Positions 1 to 6,947 of a DNA stretch of 48,644 nt are shown here, in pieces. The stretch covers positions 1-48,644 of the forward strand of contig QZIK01000127.1 in assembly GCA_003599015.1 (NCBI GenBank), written 5' to 3'. Position numbers and translations under genes: made by a program. Source of the stretch: Desulfobacteraceae bacterium. GTDB taxonomy: Bacteria > Desulfobacterota > DSM-4660 > Desulfatiglandales > Desulfatiglandaceae. The notes beneath the pieces were generated by a model. That model searched no databases. It worked only from the letters and a program-made list of their open reading frames with translations, and was not told where the DNA came from. The stretch's first letter is position 1, and every line of letters begins with the position of its first letter.

Positions 1-3000
1 GAATAACCGCTTGATACAATACCTTTAACTTCAGGGTCCAGCTCCAGGATTTTCTTTATGGCCTCCTTACCTCCCATTCCTCCAGGAATAGTAAGGTCCA
101 TAATAACAGCATCAAAAGGAATTTCTTTCTCCATGGCTTCCCTGTATAGCCTGATTGCTTCTTCACCGTTTTTGCAGACACACACATCATAACCCGTACA
201 GGTGAGTGCTTCAGAAGCTACATCCAGAATTATTTCTTCATCATCCATAATTAAAATTTTCCCTTTTATCTCTTCAGTTCCTTCTTCCTCTTCTTTTTTT
301 ACAAATACCTCTTTCTCACTGACGGGAAGATATATGGAAAAAACTGTACCTCTATTTAAAGCAGAATTTACTCTGATATATCCGCCATGTTGCTTTATTA
401 TGGAATAAACTGTTGCAAGACCGAGACCGCTGGCTTTTTCTTTAGTGGTGAAATAAGGATCGAATATTTTAGGGATATCTTTTTCTGCTATGCCTATTCC
501 CCGGTCCTCCAGAGTTATTTTAATATATTTATTTTCAGTGAGAGGCAGATTATCTTCAGGAGTGATTTCCACGTTACAGGCAGAAACTTTTAATATGCCA
601 CCTTCCGGCATAGCCTGATAAGCATTGATAACCATGTTATTTATGGCCTGGTAGAACTGTCCCTCATCAATTTCCACAGGCCAGAGATCATGAGGTACGA
701 AAAACTCACTTTTAACATTGGAACCTCTAAGAGCAAAATCTGTCGTATCTTTCAGTATATTCTCAATATATACAGTTTTTTTAACCGGCACTCCCCCTCT
801 GGAGAAGGTAAGTAACTGTTTTGTCAAACTTTTAGCCCTGTAACAGGCTTTTTCAGCTTCCATGAGTCTTTTGCATGATTTATCCCGAGGCTTTATGAAT
901 TGCCTTGCCAGAGAAACATTTGCAAGTATGCTGGTGAGGAGATTATTAAAATCATGGGCAATCCCTCCGGCAAGAACACCAAGAGATTCAAGATGCTGTG
1001 CTTTCATACGTTCCATTTCCAGTGTTCTTTTCTCTGTCATATCACGGAATACCAGAATAAAGCCCATTATATTATTATCTTTATCCCGAATGGGGGACAC
1101 AGTATCTGCAATAATTCTCTCCCGTCCGTTTTTACTTATAAGGATTTTATATTCTCCGAACTCTACTGTTTCTCTTGATTTTATAGCTTTATCCAGAGAA
1201 TCTTCACACTCTTTTCCGGATTTTTCCCTCATAACTCTAAAAATATCACTGAGAGGTTTCCCCTCTGCGTCATCCCTGCTCCATCCGGTTAACAATTCTG
1301 CCACATTATTTATAAGGGTTATCTTTTTTTCTATATCTGTAGCAATTACTCCGTCTCCTATGGAGCGAAGTGTTACAGCAAGAAGTTCTTTTTCAGATGC
1401 CAGGGCTCTTTCAGCTTCCTTGAGGACAGTAATGTCATGGAAATTCTCAATTATAAGTTCTCTATCCGTTACAGGGAGTCTTCTCACACTCTTCAGAACC
1501 GGGACTTTGTAGCCGTTTCTTGCCTTGACCGCTGTTTCATCATTTGTAAGGAATTCTTTCCCCATATCGAAAATAGGACACTTATGAGGTCCTTTCGGAC
1601 AGATAATCCCGCATTTCTCTCCTACAAGCTCCTCCCTTCTGTAACCGGTAATTTTACAGAGCAGATCATTTACATCCTGAATTATATAATCCCTGCTGAC
1701 AACAAAACTTCCTCCGGGGAGACTTCCATATAAAGTGCGCCATTTCACTTCACTTTCCGTCAAAGCTTTCTCTGCCTGTTTACGTTCTGTAATATCTTCA
1801 ACAAAACCTTCAAAGTAAAGTTCTTTACCGGAGCAATCTCTCACAAGCCTTATATGCAATTCACCTGTAAAAATACTGCCGTCTTTACGGCGGTAATAAT
1901 TTTCAAATTTACACATTTCCGGATGTTTTCTCGTATATTTGATAATCTCTTCCCGTCTAGCCGGATCAAGGTAAATGGTATTTCCTATATTTTTTACGGA
2001 TTCTATCACATCTTCAGGAGAGGAATAACCGAAAATATCAGCATAGGCCGGGTTGACCATTATAATTTCTTCATCCGGTGAATATTGAAATATACCAAGT
2101 GAAGAATTTTCCAGAAGACTGTAAAACCTTGCTTCCCTTTCTTTTAATATTTTAATCTCAGAAAGGGCAATTAAAGTGGATTCCTCAGCCTTTTTTCTTT
2201 CGGTAATATCGCGATTGCTTCCCCTCCTGCCCTTAAATATTCCCTGTTCGTCAAAGACCGGCCTGCATCCATGCGCAATCCATCGGAATGATCCGTCGGG
2301 ACGGATAATACGGAATTCAAACTCGCCGCTCAGGTCCTTGTCTTCGATACCGGCAACATGTCCCTGAAAAGAAGGTTGATCTTCGGGATGAACAATTCTG
2401 AAAAAAAGATCCGGGTCGGACATGAATTCCTCTACGCCGTGAGATGTAATGTCTTTACATGATGGAGAAACATATATAAATTTCCCGTCAGACCCCCTCC
2501 ACCATTCCCAGTCATAGGTATAGTCTGCCACGATACGGTATTTCATCTCCGATTCACGAACCGCCGCCTCGGCTTTTTTTCGTGCCGTTATATCATGCAG
2601 GATTTCAAGCCTTGCCGTGGTCCCATCAACATTAAGTACAGGAGTGTCAAAGATCTCATAGGTCTTGCCTGTTTTTTTGGAATACCATTCATACTGATTA
2701 CTCTTCCCGTAAAAAATTTCTCCATTTTTACACCATGGGCATTGCTCATTTCTCCCCTCCAGATATTCATAACATCTCCTGCCGACAGCAGATCCGAATT
2801 CTTTCTCAAGCGCCGGATTGGCATATTCGATAAGGCCCTGCTGATTCGCCATGTAAACACCGTCTGCCATACTGTCAAGAATGGATCTTAACTTGATTTT
2901 TTCAAGCTCCAGGCTTTCTTCTGCACGCCTGCGTTCCAGTATTTGCCTGGTCAATTTCTCACAGGCCTTGACCAGATGAGCTGTCCGTTCCTCAACCCTC

Positions 3001-4196
3001 TGCTCCAGTACGTCATGGGCTTTTTTCAGGGCCTCCTCGGCCTTTTTGCGTTCCGTGATATCAATTCCGATCCCAATAACGAACTCGATGACTCCGGAAT
3101 GGCCAGGCAGGGCTGTGTTGGCCCATCTGATCATACGCCTGTTTCCGTCTTTGGCGACCCAATGGTTCTCGTTATCATATGGAAAGTTGCCGAGCCTCAA
3201 TTGTTCGAATACTTTTTTTACTGGCTCAACCTCCTCAGGGATCAAGAAGAGGTCCCAAAAGAACCTTCCTCTGACCTCTCCAAACGAATAGCCTGTGAGT
3301 TGTTCACATGCCCTGTTGAAGCGAACAATTCTTCCTTCCCGATCCAATACGATCACGAGAGCTCCTGCGGTTGACAATACCGCTGCTATAAAATCACGCT
3401 CTCTGCGCAGGGCCTCTTCACTCTCTTTGAGATTTCTGAAGAGCACGGCAAAAGGCTTGGCCATACCCAACTCAATTATTGCCTTGTATATACAGTAAAA
3501 GGCGAGAACCTTCAGGAAGTGACCTATAAGATTGAAAAAACCATAAACATCCGCATACATGGTGAAACACCATTCCGAGGCAATCGTCAAGGAAATGGAT
3601 ACCACCAGCAGTCTGAAAACCGTAGGGTCCAGTTGATCTCTTTTCTTCAGCAGCAAAGCAATTGAGGCAATAAGAATACCTGCAATCACATATTCGCTTA
3701 CTTTTTTAAAGGTAGTCAGCCCCTGCCCGGGCACAAAACAGGCAGGGAATATATCCCAGTAAAACACTGCCCCGACAATAAAAGAGCTTGCCAGAAAGTA
3801 GGCAGCAACAACATATCTTAGGCTCAGGCGCTTACCTAGAAAAAGAGGAGCTACAAGGAGCGATATACTTTGCAGATAACGAACCCCAATCCATAACTGC
3901 GTGGGCAGGTTCTCATCATATCCAGTAAATACTCCCATCCCCTTATAGGAAAGTGAATGAACAAGATCGAGTCCTCCAATAAAAAGATAGGCAACCCCAA
4001 GGAACAAAAGATAGTTATTATCCAGAGACCTCCGGACATTCCATATGAGCATGAATATAGCCACGCCCACAGCAGAACTGAACACCTCTGCCAGGGTGTG
4101 AAAAAGGAGATAACTAAACAGGGTCGTCAGATAAAGCCCGCCAAGAACAACTGCCCATACAAGGCCGAAAGCAACCGCTCTTTTATTGAGTTTCAT
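1..4196 (-). CDS. MASE3 / six-PAS hybrid sensor histidine kinase (C-terminus cut by window edge)
   Basis: The frame is open without a stop from the ATG at 4196 to base 1, about 1398 residues, so the 3' end lies outside the window. Order: a MASE3-like membrane sensor with about seven hydrophobic helices (1-225); PAS1 (about 265-385); a coiled linker; PAS2 with a CPWC motif (435-540); PAS3 (545-670); PAS4 (695-810); PAS5 with three spaced Cys (815-920); PAS6 (925-1045); a HisKA domain with GIAHDFNNLL (phospho-acceptor His about 1081); an ATPase domain with DRGIGI and SGLGLATV; then a receiver domain with acidic MDDEE and phospho-Asp about 1367 in VIMDLTIPG. The ribosome site AGGGG lies 8 nt before the ATG. 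The family autophosphorylates His and passes phosphate to the receiver Asp; the signal is unknown. It lies 49 bp behind the nitrilase gene, so co-transcription is possible. Base composition changes near 2190. Confidence 0.93.
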   Translation of the reverse strand, partial: MKLNKRAVAFGLVWAVVLGGLYLTTLFSYLLFHTLAEVFSSAVGVAIFMLIWNVRRSLDNNYLLFLGVAYLFIGGLDLVHSLSYKGMGVFTGYDENLPTQLWIGVRYLQSISLLVAPLFLGKRLSLRYVVAAYFLASSFIVGAVFYWDIFPACFVPGQGLTTFKKVSEYVIAGILIASIALLLKKRDQLDPTVFRLLVVSISLTIASEWCFTMYADVYGFFNLIGHFLKVLAFYCIYKAIIELGMAKPFAVLFRNLKESEEALRRERDFIAAVLSTAGALVIVLDREGRIVRFNRACEQLTGYSFGEVRGRFFWDLFLIPEEVEPVKKVFEQLRLGNFPYDNENHWVAKDGNRRMIRWANTALPGHSGVIEFVIGIGIDITERKKAEEALKKAHDVLEQRVEERTAHLVKACEKLTRQILERRRAEESLELEKIKLRSILDSMADGVYMANQQGLIEYANPALEKEFGSAVGRRCYEYLEGRNEQCPWCKNGEIFYGKSNQYEWYSKKTGKTYEIFDTPVLNVDGTTARLEILHDITARKKAEAAVRESEMKYRIVADYTYDWEWWRGSDGKFIYVSPSCKDITSHGVEEFMSDPDLFFRIVHPEDQPSFQGHVAGIEDKDLSGEFEFRIIRPDGSFRWIAHGCRPVFDEQGIFKGRRGSNRDITERKKAEESTLIALSEIKILKEREARFYSLLENSSLGIFQYSPDEEIIMVNPAYADIFGYSSPEDVIESVKNIGNTIYLDPARREEIIKYTRKHPEMCKFENYYRRKDGSIFTGELHIRLVRDCSGKELYFEGFVEDITERKQAEKALTESEVKWRTLYGSLPGGSFVVSRDYIIQDVNDLLCKITGYRREELVGEKCGIICPKGPHKCPIFDMGKEFLTNDETAVKARNGYKVPVLKSVRRLPVTDRELIIENFHDITVLKEAERALASEKELLAVTLRSIGDGVIATDIEKKITLINNVAELLTGWSRDDAEGKPLSDIFRVMREKSGKECEDSLDKAIKSRETVEFGEYKILISKNGRERIIADTVSPIRDKDNNIMGFILVFRDMTEKRTLEMERMKAQHLESLGVLAGGIAHDFNNLLTSILANVSLARQFIKPRDKSCKRLMEAEKACYRAKSLTKQLLTFSRGGVPVKKTVYIENILKDTTDFALRGSNVKSEFFVPHDLWPVEIDEGQFYQAINNMVINAYQAMPEGGILKVSACNVEITPEDNLPLTENKYIKITLEDRGIGIAEKDIPKIFDPYFTTKEKASGLGLATVYSIIKQHGGYIRVNSALNRGTVFSIYLPVSEKEVFVKKEEEEGTEEIKGKILIMDDEEIILDVASEALTCTGYDVCVCKNGEEAIRLYREAMEKEIPFDAVIMDLTIPGGMGGKEAIKKILELDPEVKGIVSSGY

Positions 4197-4228
4197 AAAC
4201 GTGCCCCTGTTGTTTGACACTGCTCATT

Positions 4229-4240
4229 GACATTAATGTC
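4229..4240. promoter_or_regulatory. 12-bp perfect palindrome before the kinase gene
   Basis: GACATTAATGTC reads the same on both strands. It sits in the 49-bp gap between the nitrilase stop and the kinase start, about 32 bp before the kinase ATG. It could be an operator, but palindromes of this length are expected several times by chance in a window this size. Confidence 0.25.
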
Positions 4241-4245
4241 TTTAT

Positions 4246-5190
4246 TTAAACGGTCATGACCGCAGGCATGGGCGCCTCATTGACGGTAAGCTTGAACACA
4301 TCAGGCCGGCTGTAGTGACCGGCTGCGTCAAAGTCAAACTTGCCCCGGCCAATATCATCCAGATCAAGGTTTGCGGTCAGGATGGTTTCACCCTCGAAAT
4401 AGGGTCCTGCAAGCACAGCACCCAGGGGATTGATAATAGCGCTTCCACCCCTCATAAGCACCGCCTCCGGGGAGTCACCCAGAGAGACTCTGACGGTTTC
4501 AGGAAAATCCTTCCTCCTGAGAAACTGGCAGGCAGTCAGGACAAAACATCGGCCCTCAAGAGCTATGTGCCTCATTGAGGAAATCCACGTCTCCCTGTCA
4601 TCTGCCGTCGGCGCGCAATAAATGGCGACATTCTTGGCATACATGGCCATCCTTAGCATGGGCATATAGTTTTCCCAGCATATCACAGAGCCTATCCTGC
4701 CATAGGGGCTTTCAACCACAGTAAGGGTGGAGCCGTCTCCGAATCCCCAGATCATGCGCTCCATGGCAGTGGGCATAAGCTTTCTGTGCTTTCCCAGAAA
4801 ACGGCCATCAGGACCGAAAAAGAGCACCGTGCAATAACAGGTTCCGAGCTCTCTTTCAATGACGCCTATAATCACATGAACGCCATAGTCCGCAGCCGCC
4901 TCAGAAAGACGCTGAGTCTGCGGTCCCGGCACCTCAATTGCCGCGTCGAGATAGATTCGGAATTCCTCGCGTCCTACGGGATCCCTTGCGCCCACAACAA
5001 GTCCGAAGTTAAGCCCCTTGGGATAACCGGGGATGAAGGCCTCCGGAAAAAGAATCACTCTCGCTCCTGTTCCCGCAGCCTCACCAATCAGCCTTATAGC
5101 TTTTTCAACGCAGGCATCAGTATCAAAAGGCACCGCACCTGCCTGAACCACAGCCGTCTTAACGGTTTTCTCCTTTAAGCCTTCCATCAT
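4246..5190 (-). CDS. Nitrilase-family carbon-nitrogen hydrolase
   Basis: Nitrilases hydrolyse nitriles, or related C-N bonds, to the acid and ammonia through a covalent thioester. The whole catalytic set is visible: Glu50 in FPEAFIPGYPKG, Lys137 in HRKLMPT and Cys171 in VICWENYMP. About 314 residues is normal for the family, and the FPEAF-PGYPKG and RMIWGFGDGSTL blocks match true nitrilases better than amidases or beta-ureidopropionases. The ribosome site GGAGG at 5196-5200 lies 5 nt before the ATG at 5190 and 8 nt before the ATG at 5187; an in-frame TTG at 5193 is less likely. It follows the flavoprotein gene by about 15 bp, so the two are probably one operon, perhaps with the kinase downstream. 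The physiological substrate cannot be read from the sequence. Confidence 0.88.
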   Translation of the reverse strand: MMEGLKEKTVKTAVVQAGAVPFDTDACVEKAIRLIGEAAGTGARVILFPEAFIPGYPKGLNFGLVVGARDPVGREEFRIYLDAAIEVPGPQTQRLSEAAADYGVHVIIGVIERELGTCYCTVLFFGPDGRFLGKHRKLMPTAMERMIWGFGDGSTLTVVESPYGRIGSVICWENYMPMLRMAMYAKNVAIYCAPTADDRETWISSMRHIALEGRCFVLTACQFLRRKDFPETVRVSLGDSPEAVLMRGGSAIINPLGAVLAGPYFEGETILTANLDLDDIGRGKFDFDAAGHYSRPDVFKLTVNEAPMPAVMTV

Positions 5191-5206
5191 CAACGCCTCC
5201 GGAAAA

Positions 5207-5794
5207 TTATCTATTTATCTTTGCGAGTCTTTTCCCCAGATCCTCAGCCTCTTTCATAAGTTCTTCATTGGAATTGATTTCCCCTGCATTCATGGCGCTC
5301 CCGTAAATCATGCCCACTATCTTTGCCCCCACATAATTGAAAGCATCCTGGAAGCATCTCAGGGCGTTAACGCAACCTGAGGCAAAGGGATCCTTGTCTC
5401 CATAGGCCATGACTATGGCTATTTTTTTACCCCTGAAAGCATCCTTTACATATGCAGTAAGGGCAAAACACCGGTCCATGAAGATCTTTGTCTGTGCAGA
5501 CATGTTGAACCAGTAAACAGGGCTTGTTATCACCCAAACATCGCTTTCGATCAATTTCTTGTATATTGCCTGCATGTCGTCATCAATGGCGCAACCGCGG
5601 CTGTCTTTTGCCTGGCAGGCATAACAGGACTGACAAGGCGATATGTCCATGTCGTGAAGAAAAACATAGTCCACCGTTGCTCCCTCTGAAGCCGCCCCGT
5701 TTCCCATCCGCTGCGCAAGAAGAGAGCTGTTGCCGTTTTTTCTAGGGCTTCCGCAAACAACAATTATTCTGGCATTTTTTTTATCAGTATCCAT
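5207..5794 (-). CDS. Flavodoxin-fold iron-sulfur flavoprotein (NADPH-dependent FMN reductase family)
   Basis: A 195-residue protein with the FMN-binding start IIVVCGSPRKNGNSS, the SPVYWFNMSAQTKIFMDR block of the flavodoxin-like reductases, and a compact cysteine set CQSCYACQAKDSRGC (C-X2-C-X2-C-X7-C, about residues 55-69). The same arrangement in Isf-type proteins of anaerobes binds a [4Fe-4S] cluster beside FMN, so a cytosolic electron-transfer or small-molecule reductase role is likely. The ribosome site AAAGGAG lies 8 nt before the ATG. It is the first gene of the minus-strand run that continues into the nitrilase. The electron donor and acceptor are not identifiable; a simple NAD(P)H:quinone reductase is the main alternative, but the cysteines favour the Fe-S type. 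Confidence 0.87.
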   Translation of the reverse strand: MDTDKKNARIIVVCGSPRKNGNSSLLAQRMGNGAASEGATVDYVFLHDMDISPCQSCYACQAKDSRGCAIDDDMQAIYKKLIESDVWVITSPVYWFNMSAQTKIFMDRCFALTAYVKDAFRGKKIAIVMAYGDKDPFASGCVNALRCFQDAFNYVGAKIVGMIYGSAMNAGEINSNEELMKEAEDLGKRLAKINR

Positions 5795-5945
5795 GGCAAA
5801 AACTCCTTTTGAATTAAAAAGTTATCTCAACATAATTTTCAGCCGGCAATCATATAGAATTTGAAGGCGTTTCAAAACACTCTGCAGCAGGGACTTTGAA
5901 GAGCCCAATATTGGATATACCCGCAAGGAAGGCTAGAAATGTTAA

Positions 5946-5962
5946 GGGGCCTTGCAGGCCCC
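5946..5962 (-). terminator. Strong stem-loop downstream of the CooT-family gene
   Basis: A 6-bp GC stem (GGGGCC / GGCCCC) closes a 5-nt loop. It starts about 20 bp after the stop of the CooT-family gene and is followed on the minus strand by a mixed AT-rich tail rather than a clean T run. It is a probable transcription terminator or 3' mRNA stabiliser for DUF3842-CooT. Confidence 0.6.
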
Positions 5963-5982
5963 TATGAAATCAATTCAGCTCC

Positions 5983-6171
5983 CTATTCTTCGAAAAGGAT
6001 CTTGTGGTTTACAAGATTCATGGATTTTATCTTTGCTTTTACTATCTTCTGATCGCCAAAGATACCCATAATCCTCCAGTTGCCTTCGCCTTCGGGCTCC
6101 ACCAGATCAACTGATTCCATTATTAGTTCCTCATTGCCATCCTTGACCATATAGGCGTTTGCCTCACACAT
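5983..6171 (-). CDS. CooT-family small nickel-binding protein
   Basis: A 62-residue protein starting MCEANAYM, the hallmark of the CooT/PF10133 family. CooT proteins are small beta-rich homodimers that bind nickel through the N-terminal MC residues, first described in carbon monoxide dehydrogenase maturation; most members, like this one, are not next to CODH genes, so the client is unknown. The ribosome site AAAGGAGG lies 9 nt before the ATG, inside the end of the DUF3842 gene. The start overlaps the DUF3842 stop by 8 bp, so translational coupling is likely. A hairpin at 5946-5962 ends the unit. Family assignment is firm; a nickel role here is an inference. Confidence 0.85.
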   Translation of the reverse strand: MCEANAYMVKDGNEELIMESVDLVEPEGEGNWRIMGIFGDQKIVKAKIKSMNLVNHKILFEE

Positions 6172-6598
6172 CTTCTATTACCTCCTTTATTTTTCCATGC
6201 ACCATGGACTGCACCAGATGAGGAAGCGGCTCCTTAACTATTCCCACTATCTCTACACGCTCCTGGGACAAAGGAATTAATATCTTGAATGCCTGACAGG
6301 ACATGACAGCTTCCGCCATCCGTGCTGTTACCTCACCCATCATTGAATTAGGCCATGTAATGCTTATTGGCCCCACTACACAGTCTGCTCCGAGTACCAT
6401 TCTGCACACTGAGTTTTCCCCGGAAGCAGCCCTGTTGGCTCCTGCCTTGAGCATCTGGGTCGAAGCTATGGCGTTTGTTCCCACGGCGGTAATCTCTATT
6501 GTTTCGCCAAAGGCATCCTTTAGATATTTAATGATGGTGGAGCCTATGCCGCCCCCCTGTCCGTCTATAACACAAATCTTTTTCAACGATCCAGCCAT
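6164..6598 (-). CDS. DUF3842 family protein
   Basis: A 144-residue protein with an N-terminal nucleotide-binding-like loop (ICVIDGQGGGIGSTI), then AVGTNAIAS and GADCVVGPISI, characteristic of DUF3842. The glycine-rich loop after the first beta strand suggests a Rossmann-like fold; no catalytic set is evident and no function is established. The family is repeatedly seen beside CooT-type genes in anaerobes, and here the two overlap by 8 bp, which supports a joint role, possibly in metal or one-carbon enzyme maturation. The ATG at 6598 is preceded by GGGAG at 8 nt. About 100 nt of leader with a hairpin and a mini-ORF lies upstream. Confidence 0.82.
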   Translation of the reverse strand: MAGSLKKICVIDGQGGGIGSTIIKYLKDAFGETIEITAVGTNAIASTQMLKAGANRAASGENSVCRMVLGADCVVGPISITWPNSMMGEVTARMAEAVMSCQAFKILIPLSQERVEIVGIVKEPLPHLVQSMVHGKIKEVIEDV

Positions 6599-6658
6599 AG
6601 AGCAACTCCCTCAATTCTCCCAGCAAAAAACTCTATTCAGCTCATTCTCTCCCCTGTT

Positions 6659-6674
6659 CCGGCAAAAGTGCCGG
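6659..6674 (-). promoter_or_regulatory. Leader hairpin before DUF3842
   Basis: Perfect 6-bp stem CCGGCA / TGCCGG around a 4-nt loop, about 60 nt before the DUF3842 ATG on its mRNA and downstream of the mini-ORF. There is no U tract, so it resembles an mRNA leader structure more than a terminator. Confidence 0.4.
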
Positions 6675-6696
6675 GGTTTACGGAGCGATCATAAAA

Positions 6697-6719
6697 TTAT
6701 TTTCTCATAATTCCTCCTT
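6697..6719 (-). promoter_or_regulatory. Candidate leader mini-ORF (Met-Arg-Lys-stop) with strong ribosome site
   Basis: On the minus strand AAGGAGG (6713-6719) is followed 4 nt later by ATG AGA AAA TAA (6708-6697). This is the strongest ribosome binding site in the gap, yet it serves only three codons, about 100 nt before DUF3842. It may be a leader-peptide control element, a ribosome stand-by site, or the remnant of a longer gene. Only the sequence pattern supports it. Confidence 0.3.
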
Positions 6720-6791
6720 CAATTCAAATACAATGGTTACCTCAAGGGTGACAGAGCCAGTAAAAAGCTGAAAAGAAGATCTTGGGGCATT

Positions 6792-6808
6792 ATAAACAAT
6801 TTGTTTAT
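6792..6808. promoter_or_regulatory. 17-bp palindrome, candidate operator
   Basis: ATAAACAA and TTGTTTAT form perfect 8-bp inverted halves around one T. The site lies between divergent genes, about 47 bp upstream of the -35 of the rightward promoter and about 75 bp upstream of the mini-ORF ribosome site. The symmetry and position fit a dimeric repressor or activator; I do not recognise the binding family. Confidence 0.4.
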
Positions 6809-6854
6809 TGCCTCTCCGGAAGTAAGGCTTCTATATCATGATGTATGTATTTGC

Positions 6855-6882
6855 TTGACTTCTAAAAGCCCTTGAATATAAA
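6855..6882 (+). promoter_or_regulatory. Sigma70-type promoter for the propeller protein gene
   Basis: TTGACT (6855-6860), a 16-bp spacer, then TATAAA (6877-6882). The predicted start near 6889 would give a leader of about 60 nt before the GTG at 6948. Confidence 0.55.
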
Positions 6883-6947
6883 CGAGCCATAATAGAATGG
6901 TTTCTTTTTAGCTATACTTCAAAATAAACCAGAAAGGACAATATATC

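Larger units (their letters stand above)
6599..6947. other. 349-bp intergenic control region between divergent genes
   Basis: This stretch separates the minus-strand DUF3842-CooT pair from the plus-strand propeller gene. It holds a leader hairpin (6659-6674), a four-codon mini-ORF with a very strong ribosome site (6697-6719), a 17-bp near-perfect palindrome (6792-6808) and a sigma70-like promoter facing right (6855-6882). I see no larger coding frame with family resemblance. Confidence 0.6.

Noticed and set aside
862-1512. 216-codon plus-strand frame opposite the kinase
   Set aside because: It is antisense to the PAS6/HisKA region, which reads perfectly on the minus strand; composition is unlike a real protein.
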